A stretch of DNA of 64,000 nt from VRUE01 sp963715625 (GCA_963715625.1 OY970260.1:1798001-1862000); one strand, 5' to 3'. Positions 15,698-24,706 are shown, numbered from the stretch's first letter. Numbers and translations are program-made. The notes: a model not told the origin generated them from the sequence alone.

Positions 15698-17098
15698 CTA
15701 GACCCGCTCGCCCAGGGCGCCGAGCATCTCCTCGACCCGGACGAACTTGACGCGGGGGCGGCCGTGGGGCTCGCCGCGGCCGACCTCGGCCTGGTCGATC
15801 GCCTGCCAGTCCTCGAAGCTGACGTAGCGGACGCCGCGCTCGGCCAGCAGGGCCTCGACCGCGCCGGGGTCGGGGCTCTCGGGGCTGAGCAGGGCCTGCG
15901 ACCCGACGTCGGCGAGCAGGTGCTGGACCGTCTCCAGCGCGTCCTTCTTGTTGGTGCCGATCACACCGGACGGGCCGCGCTTGATCCAGCCGGCGGTGTA
16001 GTGGCCGACCTTGTGGCCGGCGTCGTGGGAGTCGAGCACGCGACCGCCCTCGTTGAGGATCAGGCCGCGCCTCTCGTCGAACGGCACCCCCTCGATCGGC
16101 ACGCCGGTGTAGCCGACCGAGCGCAGCACCAGGCCGCACTCGAGCTCCTCGCGCTCGCCCGTGTCGCGGGCGCGCAGCGTGCCGCCCTCCTCGACCAGCT
16201 CGTTGCGGCCGATCACGATCCTCTCCACCTTGCCCTCGCCCTGGATCTCGACCGGCGAGGCGAGGAAGCGCAGGACGATCCGCAAGCCCTTGCCCTCCGG
16301 CTCGCGCCGGGAGAACTCGCGCAGCGTCTCGACGTTGACCCGGGTCGTCTTGTCGGCCTCCTCGGACTCCAGGTAGGCGGCGCTGGCCGGGTCGAGCTCG
16401 ACCTCGGCCGGGTCGACGACGACGTCGGCATCCTCCATCTCGCCCAGCTCCCTGATCTCCGGGTTGGTGAAGGCGGCCTGCACCGGCCCGCGCCGCCCGA
16501 GCGCGACGATCTCGCGGATCCGCTTCGCGTCGAGCAGCTCGATCGCGTGGTCGGCGGTGTCGGTCTGGCGCAGCTCGCGGTCGGTCAGCGCCAGCATCCG
16601 GGCCACGTCCATCGCCACGTTGCCGTTGCCGATCACCACGGCGCGCTCGCAGGAGAGGTCGAACTCCTCCTCGGCGTAGTCGGGATGGGCGTTGTACCAG
16701 CCGACGAAGGCGGTGGCGGCGTGGCTGCCGGGCAGCTCCTCGCCGGGAATGCCGAGCTGGCGGTCGGTCTCGCAGCCGACCGTGAAGACGATCGCGTGGT
16801 AGAGCCGCTCCAGGTCCTCGACCTCGATGTCGTGGCCGACCTTGACGTTGCCGAAGAAGCGGAAGCCCTCGCGCGCCGCCGTTTTCTCGTAGACCCGGAT
16901 CACCGACTTGATCTTCGGGTGGTCCGGCGCCACCCCGCCGCGGACGAGCCCGAACGGCGTCGGCAGGCGGTCGAAGAGGTCGACCTGGGCGTGCACGTCC
17001 TCGCCCTTGAGGATGTGCTCGGCGGCGTAGAAGCCGGACGGCCCGGCGCCGACGATCGCGACGCGCAGGGGGGTCTCAGGAGTTCCGATCTTGCTCAT
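15698..17098 (-). CDS. fprA: Ferredoxin/adrenodoxin-NADP+ reductase, FprA type
   Basis: 466 residues from ATG 17098 (MSKIGTPETPLRVAIVGAGP); further upstream codons are open but not family-like. FAD-binding VGAGPSG at residues 15-21, PFGLVRGGVAPDHP near 50, NADP-binding VVIGNGNVAMDVARML in the middle and the C-terminal HYTAGWIKRGPSGVIGTNK, a strongly conserved stretch of adrenodoxin-reductase-like enzymes. It moves electrons between NADPH and ferredoxins, for example for P450s or Fe-S assembly. A 50-bp copy of its 3' end lies downstream in the mosaic island. Confidence 0.9.
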   Translation of the reverse strand: MSKIGTPETPLRVAIVGAGPSGFYAAEHILKGEDVHAQVDLFDRLPTPFGLVRGGVAPDHPKIKSVIRVYEKTAAREGFRFFGNVKVGHDIEVEDLERLYHAIVFTVGCETDRQLGIPGEELPGSHAATAFVGWYNAHPDYAEEEFDLSCERAVVIGNGNVAMDVARMLALTDRELRQTDTADHAIELLDAKRIREIVALGRRGPVQAAFTNPEIRELGEMEDADVVVDPAEVELDPASAAYLESEEADKTTRVNVETLREFSRREPEGKGLRIVLRFLASPVEIQGEGKVERIVIGRNELVEEGGTLRARDTGEREELECGLVLRSVGYTGVPIEGVPFDERRGLILNEGGRVLDSHDAGHKVGHYTAGWIKRGPSGVIGTNKKDALETVQHLLADVGSQALLSPESPDPGAVEALLAERGVRYVSFEDWQAIDQAEVGRGEPHGRPRVKFVRVEEMLGALGERV

Positions 17099-17249
17099 GG
17101 GAGCGGGGAAGGATATCTTCCTGCACGATGGTGTTTCGCCAAGGCGATTGCTATCGTTTCTTGCCATTGCTCGGTCGGCCCCCGGAAGAGGGGTAGCGGG
17201 CTGAGCGCCGTCAGGCTCACTTCGGTGGGCCTGACGCTTTCTTGAGGGA

Positions 17250-18089
17250 ATGGCCTGCAAGACTCCCCGCGTGCCAAAAGCGGGTCTTAGGGACGAGGAC
17301 TACGTGGCGTTTCTCGATGAGTCGGGGACGGGTCGCTTGCAGGTCGTTTCCGGGATCCTCATCCCCGTGCGGTGGCTACGGCCGGCAGAGCACCGGTGGC
17401 GTGCCTTCATTCGCACGGAGCTGGGCAGCCGTTCGGGGCAAACCGAGGTCAAGAGCCGCGAATTGATGCATGGGGGCGGTGTTTCGCTCCACGCTCAGAC
17501 CGCGATGCTGGCAAGTGGCAGCCCCCCTCTCACCGCAAAGGCGGCAGGGCAGCAGTTCTTCCGCCGGGCGCTGGAGCACATTGCGAGCATCGCCGAGGTC
17601 AGGGTCCTCACCGTAGCGCTGCCAACGACTCGCCCCACAGAGGTCTACAGGCTGTGGTTTTGGATGGCCTATGCGGCTTTGGTTGAGAAACGAAATGCCC
17701 CGCGACCTCGGTTGCCCCTTGTCGTTATCGACGGGCAGGATGTGTCTTTCAGAAGGGCGCAAGAGCTTGTCGCCTACCGCTTCTACCGCCAGTTCCCTCG
17801 CTGCCAGCCGTATGTCGCGTCTGGCTCGAAATGGTTTGTCGGAGGGGCGGTCCTGCAGGACAGCAAGCTGCATCCGTTCGTCCAGATGGCGGATCTCACG
17901 GCAGGGGCAGCTCGGCTCGCTATGACGGGCACCGGGCCTTCGCGGCACTGGTACGAAACGCATCTCCGGAACCATGGGGAAGCGAGGGGCCGGGAGATCG
18001 ATGTCTCCCAGCACGCGCTTGCTCAGCTCAAGCGGCGTTCTCGCACCGATGCCTGCGGAAGCGGCTGGCCTGACGCGAAACTCGCGTAG
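17250..18089 (+). CDS. DUF3800 family protein
   Basis: 279 residues from ATG 17250 with GAGGG 2-6 bp upstream. It has the family start YVAFLDESGTG and the C-terminal HPFVQMADLTAGAARLA, which carry the acidic residues of an RNase H-like fold. The biochemical role of DUF3800 is not established; the family is frequent near mobile and defence genes. Base composition is visibly less GC-rich than its neighbours, which hints at recent transfer. There is no partner gene: it stands alone between two minus-strand genes. Confidence 0.75.
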   Translation: MACKTPRVPKAGLRDEDYVAFLDESGTGRLQVVSGILIPVRWLRPAEHRWRAFIRTELGSRSGQTEVKSRELMHGGGVSLHAQTAMLASGSPPLTAKAAGQQFFRRALEHIASIAEVRVLTVALPTTRPTEVYRLWFWMAYAALVEKRNAPRPRLPLVVIDGQDVSFRRAQELVAYRFYRQFPRCQPYVASGSKWFVGGAVLQDSKLHPFVQMADLTAGAARLAMTGTGPSRHWYETHLRNHGEARGREIDVSQHALAQLKRRSRTDACGSGWPDAKLA

Positions 18090-18101
18090 CCGCCCGTTGC
18101 G

Positions 18102-18641
18102 CTACGCCGCCAGCAGCAGCTCGCTGCAGTCGGGGCAGATGCCGTGGCTGAGGGAGGGGAGCTCGGGGCGGTCGAACAGGTCCAGGCGCCGGGCCGCCTC
18201 CTCGACCTCGACCCACTCGCCGCCGACCTCGAAGCGGTCGCACCAGCCGCACATGACGAGAACCTCCTCGCTGCGAGGCGCCCCGGGGTCGAGCAGCGGC
18301 TGCGGCTCCTCGCGCTCCTCCTCGGAGCGCAGCCGCGCGGAGAAGAGGACGGCGCGCCCCCCCGGCCGGGCGACGATCCGGATGTCCATCCGCCGCCGCA
18401 CCTCCGGCCCGTCGCAGCGAAAGGGAAGCTCGACGTCTCCGGCCTCGTCCCGCACCCGCCGCACCAGCATCCGCTGCAGCTTGCGCATCTCCTCGCCGGC
18501 GACGTAGTCCCAGAGCGAGCGCCCGAGGCTGGTCCCCGCCTCGGCCCAGCCGTTCTCCTCGGCGAAGCTGTAGTACCCCTCGTCGACCTTGACCAGGTGG
18601 TCGTGCTCGTCGATCGCGTAGCTGAGCGCATTGATGCTCAT
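18102..18641 (-). CDS. PAS-like protein with C-terminal four-cysteine zinc motif
   Basis: 179 residues starting MSINALSYAIDEHDHLVKVD. The first 100 residues look like a PAS fold (YSFAEENGWAEAGTSLGRSLWDYV). The C-terminus has CGWC and CPDC about 40 residues apart, likely a structural zinc ribbon. No output domain such as a kinase or HTH is attached, so a sensory or protein-interaction role is inferred only. It stands upstream of nothing in its direction and is separated from hemQ by a palindromic element. Confidence 0.6.
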   Translation of the reverse strand: MSINALSYAIDEHDHLVKVDEGYYSFAEENGWAEAGTSLGRSLWDYVAGEEMRKLQRMLVRRVRDEAGDVELPFRCDGPEVRRRMDIRIVARPGGRAVLFSARLRSEEEREEPQPLLDPGAPRSEEVLVMCGWCDRFEVGGEWVEVEEAARRLDLFDRPELPSLSHGICPDCSELLLAA

Positions 18642-18649
18642 GATTCCCC

Positions 18650-18698
18650 CTTCCGGTGCGCTTTATCCAGGAATAGAGGGGGAAAGGCGCACCGGAAG
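18650..18698. repeat. Palindrome family 2 copy
   Basis: 49-bp element between hemQ (stop at 18700) and the start of the PAS-like gene (18641). Outer arms are CTTCCGGTGCGC with complement; the inner stem is CTTTATCC / GGGGAAAGG. It fills almost the whole gap between two co-directional genes. Confidence 0.8.
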
Positions 18699-18699
18699 C

Positions 18700-19395
18700 T
18701 CATGTCCTCGCGGCGACGGCGCTGGGCACCCCGTCCAGCGCGTCGAGCGCCTTGCGCAGCGAGAGCGCCACGCAGGTGAAGATCGGCGTCTCCAGCTCGG
18801 TGTACTCGCTCGACTCGGTCGGGCGCAGCTCCTGCACCAGGTCGAGGAACATGCCGGGGTCGTCGCCCTCGAAGGCGACGACGAACTCCTGGTCGTCGAG
18901 GCCGAAGGAGTAGGAGGTGTTGATCGTGATCTCCGGGTAGCGCCGCCCGACCTCGATGTGGCTCTTCATGATCCGGCCGCGCTCCTCGGCCGGCAGCCCG
19001 TACCAGCGCCGCTGCTTGACCATCGGGTAGAGGAAGAGGTACTTGCGCTCGCTGACGCAGATCTCCGGCCGCGCCTGCTCCTCCGAGTAGGGCGAGCGCT
19101 TGGTCATCGAGAGGAACGAGTAGGGCGTCTCGGCCCACTTCGCCAGGCCGCTCTGGCCGAGCACGACGTGGAAGGTGTGCAGGTCGTCGAGGCCGGGGCT
19201 CTGGGCGAGGATCACCAGGTCGACGTCGCCGCGCGTGCCTATGGTTGAGTAGGCGCGCAATGAGCGATCGAGGGCGAAGTCCTCGCAGGCGGCGAGGAAC
19301 TCCTGCTTGTCCGTGGCCCGCTGGCCGGCGTCTTGGCGGCGCCAGGCGGGATCCATCTTGAGGAAGGTGAACTTGGCAAAGGTGCGGTCGGCCAT
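18700..19395 (-). CDS. hemQ: HemQ, coproheme decarboxylase (chlorite dismutase family)
   Basis: 231 residues from ATG 19395 (MADRTFAKFTFLKMDPAWRR). The motif region KYLFLYPMVKQRRWYGLPAE plus MKSHIEVGRRYPEI, followed by NTSYSFGLDDQEFVVAFE, is typical of actinobacterial HemQ: it contains the tyrosine and lysine used in coproheme decarboxylation. Chlorite dismutases carry a distal arginine, which I do not see at the equivalent place. The enzyme makes haem b from coproheme in the cytoplasm. The frame stays open upstream through the fold-back element at 19431-19540, so a longer start cannot be fully excluded. Confidence 0.88.
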   Translation of the reverse strand: MADRTFAKFTFLKMDPAWRRQDAGQRATDKQEFLAACEDFALDRSLRAYSTIGTRGDVDLVILAQSPGLDDLHTFHVVLGQSGLAKWAETPYSFLSMTKRSPYSEEQARPEICVSERKYLFLYPMVKQRRWYGLPAEERGRIMKSHIEVGRRYPEITINTSYSFGLDDQEFVVAFEGDDPGMFLDLVQELRPTESSEYTELETPIFTCVALSLRKALDALDGVPSAVAART

Positions 19396-19430
19396 TGGGG
19401 TCACGATAGCCGTTGTTCTCGGAGGTGTGG

Positions 19431-19540
19431 GGAGCCTCGGGTGGGGGTCTCCACTTAACTTTTTCGGTGGGACGGAGATCGCGACTGCCCGGCCGGTAGG
19501 CGAAAAAGTACAAGACGTTCCGACCCCCACCCGAGGCTCC
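19431..19540. repeat. Fold-back element (family 3), copy 1
   Basis: Perfect 19-bp arms: GGAGCCTCGGGTGGGGGTC at 19431-19449 and its exact reverse complement at 19522-19540. The 72-bp core begins TCCACTTAACTTTTTCGGTG and ends CGAAAAAGTACAAGACGTTCC (last 21 at 19501-19521). It lies between hemQ and the divergent gene downstream. The core is shared with copies at 19834 and 52971 but the arms are unique. Confidence 0.9.
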
Positions 19541-19549
19541 GGAAGCCGC

Positions 19550-21343
19550 GTGACGATTGCTCTCGTCCCAAAGGGGACCGGGGTCGATGAGCTTGCTCGG
19601 GCTGGGATGTCGCCGGGGCTTCTGAGCGCGGGGCTCGGCTCGGTGCCGGCAGCTCAGACGTATCTGGACATCTCGCAGGGGAATCGGGTCTTTGACTCGC
19701 TCTATGACGAGGAGCTGCCTGGGACGAGGGTCTGCTCGCCGACGTGGTGGAAAGCTGTGGAGGAGCGAGCGGACTCCGCACCAGCCGACATCGTTCCAGG
19801 GCTCCTGGCTATCACTCTCGAAACCGCCGGTGTAGAGGTGCGGGTGGGGGGTGGAGCGTCTTGTACTTTTTCGTCTCCAGCTCTTGAGCGGCAGCAGGCA
19901 ACCGCCTCACCGAAAAAGTTAAGCGGAACCCCCCACCCGCACCTCTCTCCGAGCTTCGAAGCCAGACGCGCCACCCTCGGACAGCTGCCGTTTCTGGTGT
20001 GGAGTCTGCGCGGCGACGATCTGCTGATTGCCATCGAGCGGGCGCCTCCTGAGAAGAACGGGGCGTTGGCGGTTGGGATCGCGGGGCGGGGATTCGACGG
20101 GGACCTGACCTCGGACAGCACCCGCACGGACGGGTATGTGCTGGCTACGGACATCGCGCCGACGGTCCTGGAGCGAGTCGGGGTCGCTGTGCCTTCGGCT
20201 ATGTCCGGGCAGGCGATCCGAAGCGAGGGGACGGTCGACGTGGCGTCGATCGAGGCGCTGGGGGAGCGGATGGCTGTGATCTCTCCCCGGCGGGGGCCGG
20301 TGATCGGGTTCGGCCTTCTCGTCTGGCTGGCCGGCTTCGGCATCGCGGCGCTGGTCGGCTCCGGGCGGGTGGCGAGGGTGGCGGTCCGGCTGGCGGCGCT
20401 CAGCGTCGTCTACCTGCCGCTGCTGCTGCTCGCGGCGGCGGCGCTGGAGCCGGGCCGGGAGAGCGAACAGGTGCTGGTGATGTTCGGAGCGCCGCTGCTG
20501 GCGGCGCTCACCCTCCTCGCGCTCCCCGGCTACCGGGCGCTCGCGGTCGCCTCGGGTGCCGTCGTCCTCGCCTACGCGCTCGACGTCATCGCCGGCTCGC
20601 CGCTGACCTCGCTCTCGCTGCTCGGGCCCAACCCGGGGCTCGGCGTCCGCTTCTACGGGATCGGCAACGAGCTCGAGGCGCTGCTCGCGGTGCTCGTCCT
20701 CGCCGGAACCGGGGCGGCGCTCACGGCCTTCCGGCCCCGGCTCGAGCCGCGCCGCTGCGCGATCGCCTTCCTCGCCACCGGCCTGCTCGCCGCCCTCGTC
20801 TTCGCCGCCGGGCGCTTCGGGGCGGACGTGGGCGCCGCGATCGTGCTGCCGGTAGGAGCCGCGGCCGCCGCCTCAGAGGTCGCGATCGGGCGGCGGCACA
20901 CGGTCCTCGTTCCCATCATTACAGGATTTTTCCTCTTTGTGGGATTTATTGCAGCAATCGACCTCCTCACCGGCGCGAACGCCCACCTGACCCGCTCGGT
21001 CCTCGACGCCGGCGGCCTCGGCGACCTGGCCGACGTCGCCCAGCGCCGCCTGCGGCTCTCGGCCCAGAGCTTCGCCCGTCCCGTCACCCTCGCCTTCCTG
21101 CCGGCGGTCCTCGCCCTCGCCGCGCTCGCGGTCCACAAGCGCGACGTCCTCCGCGCCTGGTTGCGCGACGCCCCCGCCCTGCAGGCGGGCCTGCTCGGCG
21201 CCCTCGCCGCCACCCTCGCCGGCACCCTCGCCAACGACTCCGGCGCCCTCGTGCTGGAGGTCGGCAGCGCCTACCTGCTCGCCTTCGCCGGCTTCGCCTG
21301 GGCCGAGGGGACCGCCGGATCCTCTACGCTTCGCAGCCCGTGA
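19550..21343 (+). CDS. Polytopic membrane protein with N-terminal extracytoplasmic domain
   Basis: 597 residues from GTG 19550 (VTIALVPKGTGVDELARAGM); an in-frame GTG at 19382 would add a hydrophobic start but read through fold-back copy 1 and overlap hemQ. The N-terminal half looks like an alkaline-phosphatase-fold remnant (TYLDISQGNRVFDSLYD, TDGYVLATDIAPTVLERVGV). From about residue 250 there are many transmembrane segments. Residues about 96-133 are encoded by fold-back element copy 2. Function unknown; it is coupled (GTGA overlap) to a glycosyltransferase-flippase fusion, so a role in envelope polymer or lipid assembly is inferred. Confidence 0.7.
   Translation: MTIALVPKGTGVDELARAGMSPGLLSAGLGSVPAAQTYLDISQGNRVFDSLYDEELPGTRVCSPTWWKAVEERADSAPADIVPGLLAITLETAGVEVRVGGGASCTFSSPALERQQATASPKKLSGTPHPHLSPSFEARRATLGQLPFLVWSLRGDDLLIAIERAPPEKNGALAVGIAGRGFDGDLTSDSTRTDGYVLATDIAPTVLERVGVAVPSAMSGQAIRSEGTVDVASIEALGERMAVISPRRGPVIGFGLLVWLAGFGIAALVGSGRVARVAVRLAALSVVYLPLLLLAAAALEPGRESEQVLVMFGAPLLAALTLLALPGYRALAVASGAVVLAYALDVIAGSPLTSLSLLGPNPGLGVRFYGIGNELEALLAVLVLAGTGAALTAFRPRLEPRRCAIAFLATGLLAALVFAAGRFGADVGAAIVLPVGAAAAASEVAIGRRHTVLVPIITGFFLFVGFIAAIDLLTGANAHLTRSVLDAGGLGDLADVAQRRLRLSAQSFARPVTLAFLPAVLALAALAVHKRDVLRAWLRDAPALQAGLLGALAATLAGTLANDSGALVLEVGSAYLLAFAGFAWAEGTAGSSTLRSP
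19834..19946. repeat. Fold-back element (family 3), copy 2, inside a coding region
   Basis: Perfect 19-bp arms: AGAGGTGCGGGTGGGGGGT at 19834-19852 and its exact complement at 19928-19946. The core is in the opposite orientation to copy 1 (CGTCTTGTACTTTTTCG ... CACCGAAAAAGTTAAGCGGA). It is read in frame in the surrounding gene without a stop, giving about 38 extra residues that include GGASCTFSS and PKKLSGTPHPHLS. Confidence 0.9.
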
Positions 21344-23640
21344 GAGTCGCGCTCGTCTCGCCATATTCCTGGACCTACCAGGGCGGCGTGAACCGGCACG
21401 TGGAGGCGCTCGCGGAGGAGCTGCTCGGGCGCGGCCACCACGTCCGCGTGCTCGCTCCCTTCGACCCGCCCGGCCGGCTCAGCCGCGGCATGCACCGCGC
21501 CGCGCCGGAGCCGCGCCAGGCGCCCGAGTACCTGATCCCGCTCGGGCGCACCGCCGGCTTCCCCTCCAACGGCTCGATCTCCAACCTCGCGCCGTTCCCG
21601 GCGGGCGGCGTCCGCGCCCCGCGGCGCGAGCTGCGCCGCGGCGACTTCGACGTCGTCCACGTCCACGAGCCGCTGGTGCCGCTGGTCGGCTGGAACGCGG
21701 CGCTCGGCACCCGGGCCCCCGCCGTCGGCACCTTCCACGCCTACTCGACCAGGGCGCTGCCCAACCACATCGCCACCGCGCTCGGCGCCAGGCGCGTCTT
21801 CAACCGGCTCTCGGCCCGGATCGCGGTCTCCGAGGCGGCGGCCTGGACCGGGCGGCGCTGGTTCGGCGGCCACTACGAGGTGATCCCCAACGGCGTCGAC
21901 CTCGCCGCCGCGCCCGCCGGCCCGAAGCCCGCCGGGGAGGAGCTGCGCGTGCTCTTCGTCGGCCGCCCCGAGGAGCGCAAGGGCCTGCCGGTGCTGCTCT
22001 CGGCCTTCGGCGCCCTGGTCGAGCACGTGCCCAGCCGGCTCACCGTGATCGGCGCCGAGCGCGAGGACGTGCTGCGCTACCTCGCCGACCCCGAAACCCT
22101 GCGTCACATCGACGCCCGCGGCCGGGTCTCCGGCGAGGCGCTGCACACCGCCCTGCACGAGGCCGACCTGCTCTGCGCCCCCTCGCTCTCGGGCGAGAGC
22201 TTCGGCATGGTCCTGACCGAGGCCTTCGCCGCCGGCACCCCGGCGATCGCCTCCGCGATCGCCGGCTACAGCGACGTCGTCACCGACGGCGTCGACGGGG
22301 TGCTGGTCCCGCCCGGGGACGCGCAGCGCCTCGCCGAGGAGCTGCAGCGCGCCCACCACGAGCCCGAGCGGCTGGCGGCGATGGGGGAGGCCGCGCGCCG
22401 CAGCGCCGAGCGCTACGCCTGGCCGCGCGTCGCCGACCGCGTCACCCGCGTCTACGAGCGGGCGGTCGAGGCGCCGGAGCCCCGCGGCGCGCTCGAGCGC
22501 GCCGCCCACTGGGCCGGGATCCGGCCCGCCGACGGCCTGCCGCCCCGCCCGCCGCGGCGGCTGCCCTCGCTCGACCCCGAGCCGGCCAGCCCCGGCGACC
22601 GGCGCCGCCGGGCCGCGCGCCGCATCGGCCTCGGCGCCGCCGGGGCGCTCGGCGTCGGCCTCACCGCGCTCGCTGCGCAGAAGATCGGCGTCGACAACGT
22701 CCTCGCCAGCATCGTCCGCTCCGACCTCACCTGGGTCCTCGTCGCCTGCGCCCTGATGGCGCTCTCGCTCTTCTTCCGCGCCGCCTCCTGGTACTGGATC
22801 GTGCGCGCGGCGCTGCCGCGGCGGCCGGTGCGCCGCCGCGACGTCACCTCGGCGACGATGATCGGCGTGCTGATGTCGGCGACGCTGCCCGCCCGCCTCG
22901 GCGAGCCGGCGCGGGCGATGTCGCTGGCGCGCCGGGTCGGCCGCATGCGCGAGACCTTCCCCGTCCTGCTCGGCACCCTCGTCTCCCAGACGGTGCTCAA
23001 CATCGTCGCCCTGGCCCTGCTCGGGGCGATCATCGTCTCCAGCACCGACCTCTTCCACTCCAGCACCGAGAAGCTCTTCGCCTTCAGCCTCGTGCCGCTG
23101 GCCCTGCTCCTCTTCGTCCTGCTCGCCCCGCCGCTGATGCGGCGGGGCGGCAACGGCCGCCTCGCCCGTCTCGGCGCGAGCCTGCACGCCGCGCTCGCCC
23201 AGGTGCGCGCCGGCCTCCGCGTCTTCCGCAACCCGCGCCGCGGCGCCGCCGCGGCGGCCGCCCAGCTCGGCGCCTGGGCGATCCAGCTCGCCGCCTGCTG
23301 GGCCCTGTTCGCCGCCCTCGGCCTGAACGAGCAGGCCGGCATCGGCGCCGCCGCCGCGGTCCTCTTCGCCGTCAACGTCACCGCCGTCGTCCCGGCGACG
23401 CCCTCCAACATCGGCGTCTTCCAGCTCGCCGTGATCAGCGTCCTGCACACCGGCTTCGGCATCGGCACCGCCGATGCCCTCGCCTACGGCGTCATCCTGC
23501 AGGCGGTCGAGATCGCCACCGCGGTCGCCCTCGGGCTGCCCGCCCTCGTCCGCGAAGGGCTCACCTGGAGCGACCTCCGCGTCCAGGCTCTCTCCACGGC
23601 CCCGGTTCGGCTCAAGCCACAGCCCGCTCGTTTCGAATAG
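21340..23640 (+). CDS. Fusion of GT4 glycosyltransferase and flippase-like (LPG_synthase_TM) domain
   Basis: 766 residues from GTG 21340, overlapping the previous stop by 4 bp. Residues 1-380 are a GT4 glycosyltransferase like PimA: SPYSWTYQGGVNRHVEALAE, VVHVHEPLVPL, IPNGVD, LFVGRPEERKGLPVLL and the E-x7-E loop in SLSGESFGMVLTEAF. After a proline-rich linker (about 395-430), residues 440-745 have 8 or so membrane helices of the AglD/MprF-type TM family (ATLPARLGEPARAM, AVVPATPSNIGVFQ). It should glycosylate a lipid acceptor at the inner membrane face and may help move it across. The neighbour upstream is a large membrane protein. Confidence 0.85.
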   Translation: MRVALVSPYSWTYQGGVNRHVEALAEELLGRGHHVRVLAPFDPPGRLSRGMHRAAPEPRQAPEYLIPLGRTAGFPSNGSISNLAPFPAGGVRAPRRELRRGDFDVVHVHEPLVPLVGWNAALGTRAPAVGTFHAYSTRALPNHIATALGARRVFNRLSARIAVSEAAAWTGRRWFGGHYEVIPNGVDLAAAPAGPKPAGEELRVLFVGRPEERKGLPVLLSAFGALVEHVPSRLTVIGAEREDVLRYLADPETLRHIDARGRVSGEALHTALHEADLLCAPSLSGESFGMVLTEAFAAGTPAIASAIAGYSDVVTDGVDGVLVPPGDAQRLAEELQRAHHEPERLAAMGEAARRSAERYAWPRVADRVTRVYERAVEAPEPRGALERAAHWAGIRPADGLPPRPPRRLPSLDPEPASPGDRRRRAARRIGLGAAGALGVGLTALAAQKIGVDNVLASIVRSDLTWVLVACALMALSLFFRAASWYWIVRAALPRRPVRRRDVTSATMIGVLMSATLPARLGEPARAMSLARRVGRMRETFPVLLGTLVSQTVLNIVALALLGAIIVSSTDLFHSSTEKLFAFSLVPLALLLFVLLAPPLMRRGGNGRLARLGASLHAALAQVRAGLRVFRNPRRGAAAAAAQLGAWAIQLAACWALFAALGLNEQAGIGAAAAVLFAVNVTAVVPATPSNIGVFQLAVISVLHTGFGIGTADALAYGVILQAVEIATAVALGLPALVREGLTWSDLRVQALSTAPVRLKPQPARFE

Positions 23641-23707
23641 TGTGCGGACCGCTGACGGCGGTTCCCAATAAACGACCTGGTTGTTTCCTAATTCATACAC
23701 TCGTCCC

Positions 23708-24706
23708 ATGCGCGCCGACGGCATCTCCACTTCCACACCGATCCGGGCCGGGGGGACGGTCCTCTCCCTGCTCGCCGGCCCGCTCTGCGCCCCGATCCTG
23801 CGCGCCCACCTCGACGGCCCCCTGCGCCTCCCCGACCTGCGCGAACGCATAGGCGGCGCCGCCCAGACGACGCTGCGCGGCCAGGTCGGCAACCTGCGCA
23901 GCATCGGCGCGCTCGAGCGGCAGGTGCGCAGTGCCATGCCCTTCACCGTCGAGAACGAGCTGACCGAGTGCGGCCGCGACATCCTCGGCGTCGCCGAGAC
24001 GGTCGAAGCCTGGCTCTCCCGCGCGCCCCAGGGCCCGATCGCCCTCGGCAGCGAGGCCTCCAAGGGCGCGATCAGGGCGCTCGTCGGCGGCTGGGACTCC
24101 ACCGTCCTGCGCGCCCTCGCCGCCCGGCCCCTCTCGCTGACCGAGCTCAACAGTGTCATCTCCGACCTCAGCTATCCCGCGCTCGAGCGTCGCCTCTCGG
24201 CGATGCGTGCCGCCCGCCAGATCGAGACCCAGCCGAGCACCGGGGGCAAATCGAAGCCCTACGCCGTCACCGAGTGGGCCCGCCAGGCTGTCGCCCCGCT
24301 GGCCGCGGCGGGGCGCTGCGAGTGCAAGCACCTTGCCGAGGCCACCGAACCGCTGACCAGGATCGACATCGAGGCCGCCTTCCTGCTCGCGGTCCCGCTG
24401 GCGAACGTGGAGGCAGGCCATTCCGGCTCGTGCCTCTTGGCGGTGAATGCGGCGAGGGAGGGTGGAGGGAGCGGCAATCTCACGCCACAGCTCGCCGGCG
24501 TCCACGTCGAGGTCGAGCACGGGGAAGTCGTCTCCTGCGATTCCCGCCCCGGGCGGGGCCCCGGCACCTGGGCCCTGGGAACGGCGGGCGACTGGGCCGG
24601 GGCGATCCTCGACGGCGGCCTCGAGAGGCTGCGCATCGGGGGCACGGAACCCGAGCTGGCGGAGAGCGTCGTTCGCGGCCTGCGCCGGGCGCTTCCCCCG
24701 GCATAG
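23708..24706 (+). CDS. Transcriptional regulator with two HxlR-like winged helices
   Basis: 332 residues from ATG 23708. Two winged-helix units are visible: residues about 20-95 (GPLCAPILRAHLDGPLRLPDLRER, AQTTLRGQVGNL) and 125-205 (VGGWDSTVLRALAARPLSLTEL, YPALERRLSAMRAARQIE). The second is closest to HxlR/MarR types. A C-terminal domain of about 120 residues (AFLLAVPLANV, GTWALGTAGDWAGAIL) could bind a ligand. It lies 219 bp upstream of the TTA-rich secreted protein gene in the same direction and may control it; this is untested. Confidence 0.65.
   Translation: MRADGISTSTPIRAGGTVLSLLAGPLCAPILRAHLDGPLRLPDLRERIGGAAQTTLRGQVGNLRSIGALERQVRSAMPFTVENELTECGRDILGVAETVEAWLSRAPQGPIALGSEASKGAIRALVGGWDSTVLRALAARPLSLTELNSVISDLSYPALERRLSAMRAARQIETQPSTGGKSKPYAVTEWARQAVAPLAAAGRCECKHLAEATEPLTRIDIEAAFLLAVPLANVEAGHSGSCLLAVNAAREGGGSGNLTPQLAGVHVEVEHGEVVSCDSRPGRGPGTWALGTAGDWAGAILDGGLERLRIGGTEPELAESVVRGLRRALPPA

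Noticed and set aside
21271..24159. Antisense frame of about 960 codons opposite the glycosyltransferase fusion
   Set aside because: Same reason: Arg/Gly/Glu-rich shadow; the plus-strand protein has clear domains.
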